Part shown: one piece after another, positions 35,751-44,737 of the stretch
Position numbering within the stretch: position 1 is the stretch's first letter
Layout of the letters: each line of letters opens with the position of its first letter
Source: Mariprofundaceae bacterium
Lineage (GTDB): Bacteria > Pseudomonadota > Zetaproteobacteria > Mariprofundales > Mariprofundaceae
Direction of reading: 5' to 3'
Assembly (NCBI GenBank): GCA_030950585.1
Contig: JAUZRG010000091.1
Location: 1-46,764 of the forward strand
DNA length: 46,764 bases
The notes under the pieces: model-generated
The model's input: the letters and a program-made list of their open reading frames with translations, nothing else
What the model was told of the DNA's origin: nothing
Database searches by the model: none
Position numbers and translations under genes: made by a program

Positions 35751-36603
35751 TCAAAAAGTCTTTAAAAGCATCCCCATATTCAGGGTGCTGTTGACCAATC
35801 GCAGCATTCGCTTTTAAAAAGCCTAGTGGATTTCCTGCATCGAAACGCTGACCATCCACCACCACACCATAAACACCCTCGCTTTTGGCAAGTTCTGCAA
35901 TGGCATCGGTTAGCTGAATCTCACCACCACTACCCGGTTGAACTTGCTGTAATAAAGCCATGATTCTTGGTGTGAAAATATAACGACCAATAATCGCCAT
36001 ATTTGAAGGAGCATCTTCTTTTTTAGGCTTTTCAAGCATATCTGTCAGGCGCATTAAATCACCTTCTTGCTCATAAGCCACAATGCCATATTGATGAACT
36101 TCTTCGGGAGAAACTTCACTTAAGGCAACCACAGAACAACCTGTTTTTTCATACACCATACGAAGTTGTTGCATCACAGGCACAGAGGATAAAATAAGCT
36201 CATCTGCCAGCACCACGCCAAAGGGTTCATGATGAATCCAAGGGGCTGCACAAGCCACCGCATGACCTAAACCACGCGGATGCTTTTGACGCACATATGC
36301 CACATCAGCCATGCGAGAAACATAAGAAACCTTATGATACAACGCATCTTTACCTGAATCACGCAAGCTTCTTTCGAGTTCAACAGACACATCAAAATGA
36401 TCTTCAATCGTGCGTTTCCCACGACCTGTAATAATGATAATTTCATCCATACCCGAAGCCAATGACTCTTCCACCCCATACTGAATCAAAGGCTTATCAA
36501 CAATGGTCAACATTTCTTTAGGCGTGGCTTTGGTTGCAGGTAGAAAGCGCGTACCTAAACCTGCGGCTGGAAAAATAACTTTGCGTAAATTAGATAAAGA
36601 CAT
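35740..36603 (-). CDS. galU: UTP-glucose-1-phosphate uridylyltransferase
   Basis: A 287-residue nucleotidyltransferase making UDP-glucose for envelope polysaccharides. It has the activation loop FPAAGLGTRFLPATKATPKEM, VDKPLIQYGVEE, the sugar-binding FGVVLADELI and MLEKPKKEDAPSNMAIIGRYI. Its ATG follows the ccsB stop with no spacer (TAAATG). It interrupts a cytochrome-maturation and tRNA-modification series, so operon membership seems positional rather than pathway-based. Confidence 0.97.
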   Translation of the reverse strand: MSLSNLRKVIFPAAGLGTRFLPATKATPKEMLTIVDKPLIQYGVEESLASGMDEIIIITGRGKRTIEDHFDVSVELERSLRDSGKDALYHKVSYVSRMADVAYVRQKHPRGLGHAVACAAPWIHHEPFGVVLADELILSSVPVMQQLRMVYEKTGCSVVALSEVSPEEVHQYGIVAYEQEGDLMRLTDMLEKPKKEDAPSNMAIIGRYIFTPRIMALLQQVQPGSGGEIQLTDAIAELAKSEGVYGVVVDGQRFDAGNPLGFLKANAAIGQQHPEYGDAFKDFLNEL

Positions 36604-37851
36604 TTACATCAACTTCCCATACGAATGCAGACCAGATAAATACATATTCACACCGACAAAACAAAAAACGGTGATTAAGAAACCTGCCACAGTCCACCAT
36701 GCCAATGCTCTACCACTCCAACCATGCGTGACGCGCACATGCAAATAAGCACCATAAACCAACCAAACAATCAGTGCCCATGTTTCTTTAGGATCCCAAG
36801 ACCAATAACCGCCCCAAGCTTCTGCTGCCCAAGCTGCGCCCAAAATGGTGGCTAAGGTAAAGGCAGGAAAACCAATAGCGACCGCTTTATAACCGAGTTC
36901 ATCAAGTTGTTTTAATGTTGGCATAATAGTTAAATAATGCGAGGAAGTCGCTGTTCTTTCAATGGTTTGACGAATCAAATACAACATACCTGCCGCAGAA
37001 GCCACCGCAAAAGAACCATAACCCACAAAGTTCATCGGCACATGAATTTTCATCCAATAAGACTGTAAAGCTGGTACCAATGGTTTAATATCACTTTGAC
37101 CAATGCTATCCAACCAAATCCCAAAAAAGACACCCGCAGACACCAAAGGCATTAAAACAGCACCCAGTGATTTGACTTCATATTTCTTTTCTAAGGCCAA
37201 GTAAATCAATGTTGTGATACAACAAAGCAAGACGAAAACTTCATATAAGTTAGACACAGGTGCATGCCCAATACTTGAATCAGTCATGGCTTCACCAATT
37301 AAATAAGACTCATGCCAACGCAATAACAAACCAGATCCACCTGCATACACCGCAGCCCAAGCTGTATACGTGGCTAATTTACCAATAAAAGAATCATAAG
37401 CAAACATATGCGCCACATAACAAACAGCCGAAAAAATAAAGACCATATTCATGGTCATAATGACATTTGCCGATAACAAATTGGATTGATTCTCATAATT
37501 AATTTCCAAAACAGAAGGTTCAAAAGCAGCCAAAACAAAGGTCAACGCCACCATCCCCATTGCCACATCTAGCCAGCTCACCAACAAGGAAGCAGCTTTA
37601 GATTCCCCTAATTCAGGGCGTATACTGGCAACAGAAAATGCTGCCACTCCCGCGATAATAGCGCCAATAAAAGCCCACATTAAACCTGCTGAAGATGTGA
37701 GAGCAGGAAAAATAGCATCTGCATCATAACTCATGCCCAGATTCACAAATGCGACCACACCAATAATGAAACCGATATAAGCATAATACCTTGAAAACGT
37801 GATTTTAGATGGGGAGTCATCGACATCCATCGCCATTGTCATACTACTCAT
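36604..37851 (-). CDS. ccsB: CcsB (CcsA/ResC), System II cytochrome c synthase subunit
   Basis: A 415-residue inner-membrane protein with about eight to ten TM helices. The WWD heme-handling motif is WGGYWSWDPKETWALIVW near residue 345, and conserved histidines occur in HVPMNFVGYG and RVTHGWSG. Together with ResB it exports heme and attaches it to CxxCH motifs of apocytochromes. It overlaps resB by 4 bp. Naming varies: proteobacterial CcsB equals CcsA/ResC elsewhere. Confidence 0.94.
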   Translation of the reverse strand: MSSMTMAMDVDDSPSKITFSRYYAYIGFIIGVVAFVNLGMSYDADAIFPALTSSAGLMWAFIGAIIAGVAAFSVASIRPELGESKAASLLVSWLDVAMGMVALTFVLAAFEPSVLEINYENQSNLLSANVIMTMNMVFIFSAVCYVAHMFAYDSFIGKLATYTAWAAVYAGGSGLLLRWHESYLIGEAMTDSSIGHAPVSNLYEVFVLLCCITTLIYLALEKKYEVKSLGAVLMPLVSAGVFFGIWLDSIGQSDIKPLVPALQSYWMKIHVPMNFVGYGSFAVASAAGMLYLIRQTIERTATSSHYLTIMPTLKQLDELGYKAVAIGFPAFTLATILGAAWAAEAWGGYWSWDPKETWALIVWLVYGAYLHVRVTHGWSGRALAWWTVAGFLITVFCFVGVNMYLSGLHSYGKLM

Positions 37852-39524
37852 ACATTCTCCTTGATACGAATATTGCTCGATATACTTGCAATAAGTTGTT
37901 CAAATTCTTGTTCAAAACCCAATGTATTGCGATTGGTATTGCCCGCAACACTCAAGCGAACACCATCACCCTGCGGCTGTAATACACACCAAATCTTACG
38001 ATGAGGCATATAAAACATAATACATAAACCAAAGCATAAAATAGCTGAACCAATCCACACAATATTCATACCAGGGTCTCGTGTTAATTGAAGGCCTGTA
38101 TAATAATGTTGCTCATAATCATCCAAAACAGGAATCGCTACCCAAGGAATTTTAGCTAAAATACTCATGCTTTGTATAATATGCGAACCCATAGTTTGCA
38201 AACCCTCAGGGCGCGTATCACCAAACACATCTTTGAGTGCAGCTTTAAAGGCTTCAAAGTTTTTCTTTTCATCATTACCTGTGTTTTTTTCTAAGTGACG
38301 CGCAAAGGCATGAAACAAAGCCCATTCTTTAGGGTTGGTAAAATCAAGCCCCAAAGACACAGGCTGATAGTCTCTGGCATCACTGGTAAAAGAGACCAAA
38401 AGCAATGAACCTAAATTTTCACCATCACGCATAAAAGGATTCATGAAACTTTTAATTTTCACTGTTTCCATATCTGGGCCACGCATAATAAATTCAACAG
38501 CTGGACCTAAATCTTGAAACTCTTTTGGTTCACCTGGGTCAGCCATGTTTTCAACATTAAAAGGTTTGAAATCAGTAAACTCATACGAAATACCCGTGCT
38601 ACTATCTTTGTATGTTTGATAAACAGAAGCTTTCACTTCTTCTGTCTTAGAACTACCATCCATATAAAACAACTTGAGTTTCACATCCGAACCTGCATCA
38701 CCAAAAGAAGACTGATAAATTCGCGTTCCCTTATAAAGCAAGGGTTCATTCACGATAATATCAGATGTGAGAACTTCTTTGCCATCCTCAATAATGGTTA
38801 AATTACTACGAAACTCTTTAGGCTGACCAGTAGGATAAAAGCTAATATAGAAATCATTACAACGAACTTTAAAATCCATTGCTAAAGTTTCAATATCGGT
38901 TCCCTTCAAGAAGTTTATTTTACTTTCATTTCCGCCTTCAGGTACCGACATATTGCCACGAAAGCCAAATTGAACACCCGACCAACCACCAATAAGAATA
39001 ATTAAAATAGCCGAATGCACGAAAATATAACCTAATTTATGTAAGCGGCCCTTATCTGCACGCAAATAAACACGATCATCTTCAAGCGAAGACTTTTGCT
39101 CCCAATCTTTCAAACGTTTCTTAATCAAGGTCAACGCTTCTTCTTTGCTCGTGTTACGCAAGTACCAGTGATGCAAGTGATGAAAACGCTGTAAAGACTT
39201 ATCTGTAATAAAGACTTTGCGTGAACGAACTTCTCTTAGCATCCGAGGTGCGTTGTGCCACAAACAAAAGACAAGCGACAACATCAAGAAAGCCAATAAA
39301 CCTTGAAACCACCATGTGTGATACATATCAAAGAGGCCTAGTGACCGAAAGACCCAGTACCACAACACGCCAAACTGTTGCATATAGTCTGTTTGCTGTT
39401 GATTTTGTAATAAAATCGTTCCAATAATGGATGCCAAGGCGAGTACAACCAATAAAACAACTGCCAGAGACATAGATCTCATCGCGTTAATGTAAACATT
39501 AACACTTTTAGATGATTTGTGCAT
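37848..39524 (-). CDS. resB: ResB, System II cytochrome c maturation subunit
   Basis: 558 residues. N-terminal TM helices (SLAVVLLVVLALASIIGTILLQ; WFQGLLAFLMLSLVFCLWHNAPRML), a third near LGYIFVHSAILIILIGGW, a large periplasmic domain (~190-490) and a last TM (IVWIGSAILCFGLCIMFYMPHRKIWCVL). SLAVVLLVVLALASIIGT and the final HRKIW are ResB family marks. ResB docks the apocytochrome for the CcsB heme synthase. AGGA lies 7 bp before the ATG. A c-type cytochrome gene precedes it. Confidence 0.94.
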   Translation of the reverse strand: MHKSSKSVNVYINAMRSMSLAVVLLVVLALASIIGTILLQNQQQTDYMQQFGVLWYWVFRSLGLFDMYHTWWFQGLLAFLMLSLVFCLWHNAPRMLREVRSRKVFITDKSLQRFHHLHHWYLRNTSKEEALTLIKKRLKDWEQKSSLEDDRVYLRADKGRLHKLGYIFVHSAILIILIGGWSGVQFGFRGNMSVPEGGNESKINFLKGTDIETLAMDFKVRCNDFYISFYPTGQPKEFRSNLTIIEDGKEVLTSDIIVNEPLLYKGTRIYQSSFGDAGSDVKLKLFYMDGSSKTEEVKASVYQTYKDSSTGISYEFTDFKPFNVENMADPGEPKEFQDLGPAVEFIMRGPDMETVKIKSFMNPFMRDGENLGSLLLVSFTSDARDYQPVSLGLDFTNPKEWALFHAFARHLEKNTGNDEKKNFEAFKAALKDVFGDTRPEGLQTMGSHIIQSMSILAKIPWVAIPVLDDYEQHYYTGLQLTRDPGMNIVWIGSAILCFGLCIMFYMPHRKIWCVLQPQGDGVRLSVAGNTNRNTLGFEQEFEQLIASISSNIRIKENV

Positions 39525-39561
39525 AAAATATTCCTATCTGATGTTTAATAATGATGAAATT

Positions 39562-39888
39562 TTATAAGGTTTGTAGAAAATCAATCATGGCTTGACGATT
39601 CACAGGGTCAGCCATCACCTTATAAGTTGGCATGCGTGTTCTTGGTTTCACCCCTCTAGGGTTTTTCAGCCAACGATGCAGTTTTTCTTCTGTCAATGTA
39701 CCGATTTCTGCAACAGAACTTCTCCCATAAACCCCTTTAAGACCAGGGCCGACTTTCTTTTTATCGGTCAAATTATGGCACACTGCACAGGTCTTTTTAA
39801 AGATTTTTCTACCTGTTTCCACATCTGTCGCTTGAGCATATGTTGTTGTTCCCAATAAGATAACAACCATAGTCCATAGAAATTTCAT
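39562..39888 (-). CDS. Periplasmic class I c-type cytochrome
   Basis: 108 residues: signal peptide (MKFLWTMVVILLGTTTYAQA), heme-binding CAVCH near residues 34-38, KVGPGLKGVYGR, and a likely axial Met in RTRMPTYKV. This is a small mono-heme cytochrome of the cytochrome c-552/c5 kind, an electron carrier in the periplasm. AGGGG lies 6 bp before the ATG. It is followed after 37 bp by resB, so the cell may co-express a cytochrome with its maturation machinery. Confidence 0.92.
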   Translation of the reverse strand: MKFLWTMVVILLGTTTYAQATDVETGRKIFKKTCAVCHNLTDKKKVGPGLKGVYGRSSVAEIGTLTEEKLHRWLKNPRGVKPRTRMPTYKVMADPVNRQAMIDFLQTL

Positions 39889-39965
39889 ACATGCCCCTGC
39901 ATTATTTTTTAATGAATAATCGCGGCAAACGATAGCATAAAGAATTGATCATGCCCCATTTTTTT

Positions 39966-39988
39966 CCTAAATAATGCCAATTATTAGG
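39966..39988. promoter_or_regulatory. Imperfect inverted repeat in the divergent gap before the cytochrome gene
   Basis: CCTAAATAAT and ATTATTAGG pair over nine bases with one bulged A, around GCC(A). It lies in the 210-bp gap (39889-40098) between the cytochrome gene and the divergent cassette. No U-run follows on either strand in the right direction, so it is more likely an operator than a terminator. A TTGACT at 40044-40049 may be a -35 for the plus-strand genes, with only a poor -10. Confidence 0.3.
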
Positions 39989-40098
39989 TGTGGCAGCCTA
40001 CAAGATAAGTTTACTTTTTTAAAAAAATGATGATTGCATTCTATTGACTTCAAGTCTTATTCATGTACACATTTACCCCTCTCATTGGAGGTTTTACC

Positions 40099-40533
40099 GT
40101 GTACTACATTATCATTATTCTAAGCTTGATCCTATCGAGTAACATCAGCATCGCAGCACCGTTAAATAAATTTGTTGCACCGCCAGCAGAAGCACCCATC
40201 AATTACGCATCACCTGTTATGCAACAGCAGCAGCGTCTCACGCTACAACCTCAACGTATCCCCCCGCCTGAGTCTTTAACACTGCAACAGCGCTGGGAAC
40301 AATTAAGGCTTAAAAAGATTGAAGATAAAACAAATAAAATGATTGATAAGTTAAAGAAAAAGATGCAAAAACTTGATTTAAAAACCAAGAAAACTTGGCA
40401 TAAAAATTTCAAACAAAAATACAATAAAGCACAACAAAATGGTGAAGACATGGCCAAAGAATATTATCAAAAGCTCATCAGCGTTAGCGAGCAACTCATA
40501 GGACAAGAGATTTTAGAAGAGAAACAACAATGA
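40099..40533 (+). CDS. Hypothetical exported coiled-coil protein
   Basis: I do not recognise this 144-residue protein. A GTG start at 40099 is indicated by GGAGG at 40087-40091, 7 bp upstream; it places a signal peptide (YYIIIILSLILSSNISIAA, cleavage near residue 20) exactly at the N-terminus. An ATG at 40063 would add 12 unlikely residues. After a Pro/Gln-rich stretch comes a strongly basic helical region (LTLQQRWEQLRLKKIEDKTN ... residues 60-135), probably a coiled coil. The stop overlaps the next start by 4 bp. Likely periplasmic, in a pair with the next gene. Confidence 0.7.
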   Translation: MYYIIIILSLILSSNISIAAPLNKFVAPPAEAPINYASPVMQQQQRLTLQPQRIPPPESLTLQQRWEQLRLKKIEDKTNKMIDKLKKKMQKLDLKTKKTWHKNFKQKYNKAQQNGEDMAKEYYQKLISVSEQLIGQEILEEKQQ

Positions 40534-41060
40534 AAAAAATCCTATATATCCTTTTATTTTTACTTAGCTTCTCTCTATCCGCTTATGGTGACAGTTTTGA
40601 GGAATTTGACTTTGACGAAGCACAAATTGATAGCGCACAAAATGTAACTCCAGAAACAAATAGCCAGCCATCAAACACAGAGTCTCAGCCCATCCTCTTA
40701 AGCCAAGAGATGTTGCAAACCATGTTGGCATCGCAACAAGATCAAAAATACCAACAATGGACACAGGTTGTGCGTGATCAATCTGATAATAACTTTAAAA
40801 TCATTATCACACTCTGCGTCGTTCTTCTTCTTTCATTGCTCTTTTTACTCTATTTTTTACGCAACCGCGATAGCCGAGATATCGTTAGTGGGGTCGGACT
40901 TAACCTGATTATTTTTGGTACGGTTATCATGGTCATGGTCGCACAAACAGATCAACAGCTGACCGCTGGTGCAGGCATCTTAGGTGCTATTGCAGGCTAC
41001 TTGTTTCGATCCATTCAAAATGATGATCCAAGACCTGCGCCCCCCGAAAACAAATCATAA
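40530..41060 (+). CDS. Hypothetical membrane protein, partner of the preceding gene
   Basis: A 176-residue protein I do not recognise. Signal peptide or signal anchor (MKKILYILLFLLSFSLSAYG), an acidic then Gln/Ser-rich stretch (21-88) likely outside, TM ~90-110, an arginine-rich turn (RNRDSRD), TM ~121-138 and a Gly/Ala-rich TM ~144-160, then a Pro-rich tail. Its acidic N-terminal segment contrasts with the basic coiled coil of its neighbour, so a direct interaction is plausible. The 4-bp overlap argues for coupled synthesis. It precedes an M48 protease gene by 55 bp. Confidence 0.7.
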   Translation: MKKILYILLFLLSFSLSAYGDSFEEFDFDEAQIDSAQNVTPETNSQPSNTESQPILLSQEMLQTMLASQQDQKYQQWTQVVRDQSDNNFKIIITLCVVLLLSLLFLLYFLRNRDSRDIVSGVGLNLIIFGTVIMVMVAQTDQQLTAGAGILGAIAGYLFRSIQNDDPRPAPPENKS

Positions 41061-41115
41061 GCGCATATGGACTAAGGCTTGCCAAATGAGGATGGCTTAG
41101 ACACGCTTCCACCGC

Positions 41116-42363
41116 ATGACTATGAATCTTTTTGCAATCATTATTCTTTCCACGCTATTATTAAGCTGGCTATTAGAAACACTGGCCAGCTTACTCAACC
41201 TTCGCGCCGTCAAAAAGCAGGCAGATCCTGAACTTTCAGATCTCATGCCCAGCGCACAATACAAAAAAAGCACCGACTATATTCGTGCTAAAACAATTTT
41301 TTCGTTTTTATCGTCAGCATCTTCTTTATTTATCTTGGTTGCCTTTTGGGCTTGCGGTGGTTTTGCTTGGCTAGACCAATGGGTGTTGCGTTTTGACTTC
41401 AACCCAATCCTCACAGGCATCCTTTTTATCGGTATTCTCATTCTCGCAGGGCAGTTCACATCACTACCCTTCACGCTTTACAATACCTTTAAACTGGAAG
41501 CCCGCTTTGGTTTTAACCGCACCACTCTCCAAACCTTTGTCAGCGATAGGATCAAAGGATTTGGCTTATTGCTTTTCATTGGCACACCCATTTTAGCGAT
41601 GGTTTTGTTTTTCTTTGAAACTCTGGGTGCCCAAGCATGGCTCTATGCTTGGCTTGCGATGACAAGCGTTGCTCTTTTAATGCAATACCTTGCGCCTCGT
41701 TATTTAATGCCTCTATTTAATAAGTACCAAGACCTTGAAGAAGGTGAGTTGCGTCAAAAAATCATGGCCTTTGCCCATGACGTCGATTTTACTGTGACTG
41801 ATATTTATATCATGGATGGTTCCAAACGCTCATCCAAAGGCAATGCTTTTTTTACAGGCTTTGGAAAAAACCGTCGCATTGCATTGTTTGATACCCTTAT
41901 TGAGAAATTAAGCCATGAAGAATTATTGGCTGTATTGGCGCATGAAATTGGCCACTATAAAAAGAAACATATGATTCAAAGCACCCTACTAGGCATCGTA
42001 CAAACAGGTTTGATGATGTACGTGCTTTCTATTTGCCTTGGTGCGCAAGGTCTATTTGATGCCTTTGGACTGACGCATCTATCCGTTTATGCTGGTTTGG
42101 TCTTCTTCTCGCTTCTTTATAGCCCTGTCGATATGCTAACATCTTTAGGAACCTTGTATTTATCACGCAAAAACGAATATGAAGCAGATGCTTTTGCAGT
42201 AGGCTCACTGCAAAAATCTGAAACCCTTATCAGTGCCTTGAAGAAGCTATCGGTGGATCACCTATCTCATCAAAGCCCACACCCACTCCATGTTTGTTTG
42301 CATGATTCTCATCCACCGCTACTCCAACGCATTCATGCCATGAGAAAGCACCTCAGCGATTAA
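41116..42363 (+). CDS. M48-family integral membrane metalloprotease (Ste24-like)
   Basis: 415 residues with about seven TM helices. Zinc site HEIGH (H276, E277, H280) in VLAHEIGHYKKKH; the third ligand is E356 in KNEYEADAFA. The N-terminal CAAX-protease-1 domain with FKLEARFGFNRTT and the C-terminal SHPPLLQRIHAM place it with Ste24/HtpX-like proteases rather than BepA. Bacterial members cut damaged or misfolded membrane proteins; substrate unknown. No clear ribosome site; MTM offers two close ATGs. It ends 3 bp before the convergent decarboxylase gene. Confidence 0.9.
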   Translation: MTMNLFAIIILSTLLLSWLLETLASLLNLRAVKKQADPELSDLMPSAQYKKSTDYIRAKTIFSFLSSASSLFILVAFWACGGFAWLDQWVLRFDFNPILTGILFIGILILAGQFTSLPFTLYNTFKLEARFGFNRTTLQTFVSDRIKGFGLLLFIGTPILAMVLFFFETLGAQAWLYAWLAMTSVALLMQYLAPRYLMPLFNKYQDLEEGELRQKIMAFAHDVDFTVTDIYIMDGSKRSSKGNAFFTGFGKNRRIALFDTLIEKLSHEELLAVLAHEIGHYKKKHMIQSTLLGIVQTGLMMYVLSICLGAQGLFDAFGLTHLSVYAGLVFFSLLYSPVDMLTSLGTLYLSRKNEYEADAFAVGSLQKSETLISALKKLSVDHLSHQSPHPLHVCLHDSHPPLLQRIHAMRKHLSD

Positions 42364-42366
42364 AGG

Positions 42367-43557
42367 TTAAAGAACCACTTCCGCAGGTTTTGGGTGACTT
42401 AAAAATAGGGTATTGGACATCGTCAAGCCATAAGCACCCGCCAAACCAAACACAGCAATATCACCCACATCTGCGGATGCAACATACACATCATTGGCCA
42501 ATTTATCTGCCCCTGTACACAAAGGTCCACCAAAATAAACACGCTCATCACGCACATGAACTTGCGCATCAAACAAAGGTTTATGCTGCCTTGCAATGAT
42601 ACAAACAGGGTGATTAATGGCCAACGCAGCAGGGCGACGAAAATGATTAATTCCGCCTGCGCACACCAATTGTTTTTTGCCTCGACTCATCTTAATATCA
42701 AGGATCTCTGAACAAAACCAACCTGAATCAGCAGCTAGGTAACGGCCAAGTTCCAAGATCAAGTGACGGTCTTCGTAATGGTAATCTTCAATCAACTGAC
42801 GCAGCTCAGCAGCATAACTCACCACATCAAAATCTTGCCCTGTTTCCAGGTAATCAATGCCAAAACCACCGCCAAAATCAATGATATCGCAACGCACAGG
42901 GAAGCTTTTTTCAATCGTTTTAACCATAGCAAATACAAAACGACAGTTTTGTAAAATATCTTGAACACGCAACACACCTGAAGCTGCAAAGACATGCAAG
43001 CCACGGAAGTTAAGATGTGCCAAGCCCATCAAGACGGGCAACACATCCGTCAAAGTTTCTTCATCGACACCAAATTTGCGAGAGCCACCACTAAAGGTGG
43101 TTTGGGCATCATGAATATCAAAATTGGCATTCACACGTAACAAAATATCTTGCGTCTGACCAAGCTCCGCACAAATGTTTTCTAAGCGATGTGCTTCCAC
43201 CAACGACTCAATATGAATGGTACGCACCCCTGACTGCACGCTCCAGCGCAATTCAGCAGGTGTTTTCCCAGGCCCCGTGAAAACAAGGCGTTGTGCTGTG
43301 ATACCATTTTCTAAAGCCTTTTTGGCTTCACCAATACTCGCAATCTCAATGCCTTCTAAAGCATTGGCTTCTCGCACAAAGGCTGAATGAGGGTTGGCTT
43401 TCATGGCATAAAAGGGATCGACTTGTGCAGGTAAAACCTGATGCAATCGCTTCACTTTTTCTTTCATCACAGCCGTATCATAAAGGTAAAAATTTGCGGA
43501 TGCCATGCTATTGGCATAAGTGTGAATCGCCGTTTCAATAGAGGGGGACAACTTCAT
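42367..43557 (-). CDS. Fold-type III PLP decarboxylase (ODC/DAPDC superfamily), substrate uncertain
   Basis: 396 residues. PLP lysine K53 in YAMKANPHSAF, glycine loop FGGGFGIDY, ELGRYLAADSGWF, and the active-site C347 in FGGPLCTGADK. The end, LAGAYGLTMSNTLFLSHPKPAEVVL, resembles PvsE/SbnH-type siderophore decarboxylases and the exosortase-associated decarboxylase group more than LysA, which has CESGD. It sits in the argH-dapC cluster where lysA would be expected, so it could still decarboxylate diaminopimelate or a related diamino acid. It follows dapC after 1 bp. Confidence 0.82.
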   Translation of the reverse strand: MKLSPSIETAIHTYANSMASANFYLYDTAVMKEKVKRLHQVLPAQVDPFYAMKANPHSAFVREANALEGIEIASIGEAKKALENGITAQRLVFTGPGKTPAELRWSVQSGVRTIHIESLVEAHRLENICAELGQTQDILLRVNANFDIHDAQTTFSGGSRKFGVDEETLTDVLPVLMGLAHLNFRGLHVFAASGVLRVQDILQNCRFVFAMVKTIEKSFPVRCDIIDFGGGFGIDYLETGQDFDVVSYAAELRQLIEDYHYEDRHLILELGRYLAADSGWFCSEILDIKMSRGKKQLVCAGGINHFRRPAALAINHPVCIIARQHKPLFDAQVHVRDERVYFGGPLCTGADKLANDVYVASADVGDIAVFGLAGAYGLTMSNTLFLSHPKPAEVVL

Positions 43558-43558
43558 C

Positions 43559-44737
43559 TTAAATCCTGATTGTTAAAAGTCTTTGTGCGAGCTCAGCTGC
43601 TTTTTCAGGGCCATCCACCAAGGCAAGGCGCACATAGCCTTTACCGGGGTTATTCCCATGCTCATCTTCTGTGGCCAAGAAAGAACCCGGCAGCAACTTC
43701 ACAGCACAATCACGGTAAGCGGCAATGGCAAATGCTTTGTCATCGGCAACAGGTAGCCACACGAAAAAAGAGCCTTCAGGTACTGCGCCAGGATAAACAT
43801 TAAAAAAAGCAGCCAAACTACTGCGGTATACCGCTAAGTTTTGCACCACATGCGCTTCATCTTGCCAAGCCGCAGCAGCCACATGTTGCAAGGGTAATGG
43901 CGTGGCAGGGCCTGTGTAACTGCGTAATTTTGCAAACAAAGCGATGACATTGGCATCACCTGCAATAAAGCCACTGCGTAAACCCGGTAAGGCAGAGCGT
44001 TTTGAAAGTGAGTTAAACACCACACAACGGCTAAAGTTTTCATAACCGCTTTGCTCAGCAACTTCCAATAAACCCACGGGTGCATGTTGCCAATAAATCT
44101 CGGAATAGCACTCATCCGAAAGCACATAAAAATCATAACGATGTGCCAATTCAATCAAGCAATGCAAGTAATTTTTAGATGCTACCCAGCCTGTTGGGTT
44201 GGAAGGTGAACACACATAAACCATCCGTGTCTTACGCCAAACTTCTTCAGGGATTGCATCGAGGTTTGGGGCAAAATCATGATCACTTTCACACGGCAAT
44301 AAATACGGTGTACCACCAGCCGTCCATGTTGCACCCAAGTAAATTTGATACATTGGATTCGGCATCAATACATAGGGTTTCACACTTGCTTCAGGCTCAA
44401 TCAAGGCATGTGCCACCGCAAACAAAGCTTCTCGTGTGCCATTGGCTGAAAGAACTTGCGTCTCCGCATTCACATCGTTTAAGTCATAACGACGCATCAA
44501 CCACCCAGCAATGCTTTGCCGCAACGCTAAAATACCACCTGTGGGTGGGTACTTTGAAAAACCTGAGAGTTGCTGTGCCAAAATAGGGGCAACAAACTCA
44601 GGCAAAGGCAACCGAGGTTCACCCGCACCTGCATCAATAAAATCTAGGTCAGCGGCATCATAAGGAGCCAACAAATCAGATAAGCGTTGAAAAGGATAAG
44701 GACCTAGTTTTTCCAAACGAGACTGTGTGATAATCAT
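43559..44737 (-). CDS. dapC: Succinyldiaminopimelate aminotransferase (DapC-like)
   Basis: A 392-residue class I/II aminotransferase. PLP lysine K246 lies in NSLSKRSALPGLRSGF; SPSNPTGWVASKNYL and LSDECYSEIYW bind cofactor and substrate. LGPYPFQRLSDLL at the start and IDAGAGEPRLPLP are typical of proteobacterial DapC. It would act in lysine and peptidoglycan precursor synthesis. It overlaps the lipoprotein gene by 4 bp and abuts the decarboxylase gene. Other alpha-family aminotransferase roles are possible but less likely. Confidence 0.87.
   Translation of the reverse strand: MIITQSRLEKLGPYPFQRLSDLLAPYDAADLDFIDAGAGEPRLPLPEFVAPILAQQLSGFSKYPPTGGILALRQSIAGWLMRRYDLNDVNAETQVLSANGTREALFAVAHALIEPEASVKPYVLMPNPMYQIYLGATWTAGGTPYLLPCESDHDFAPNLDAIPEEVWRKTRMVYVCSPSNPTGWVASKNYLHCLIELAHRYDFYVLSDECYSEIYWQHAPVGLLEVAEQSGYENFSRCVVFNSLSKRSALPGLRSGFIAGDANVIALFAKLRSYTGPATPLPLQHVAAAAWQDEAHVVQNLAVYRSSLAAFFNVYPGAVPEGSFFVWLPVADDKAFAIAAYRDCAVKLLPGSFLATEDEHGNNPGKGYVRLALVDGPEKAAELAQRLLTIRI

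Noticed and set aside
40063-40098. ATG 40063 as start of the exported coiled-coil protein
   Set aside because: It would place 12 residues before the signal peptide and bury the GGAGG at 40087-40091, which is ideally spaced for GTG 40099.
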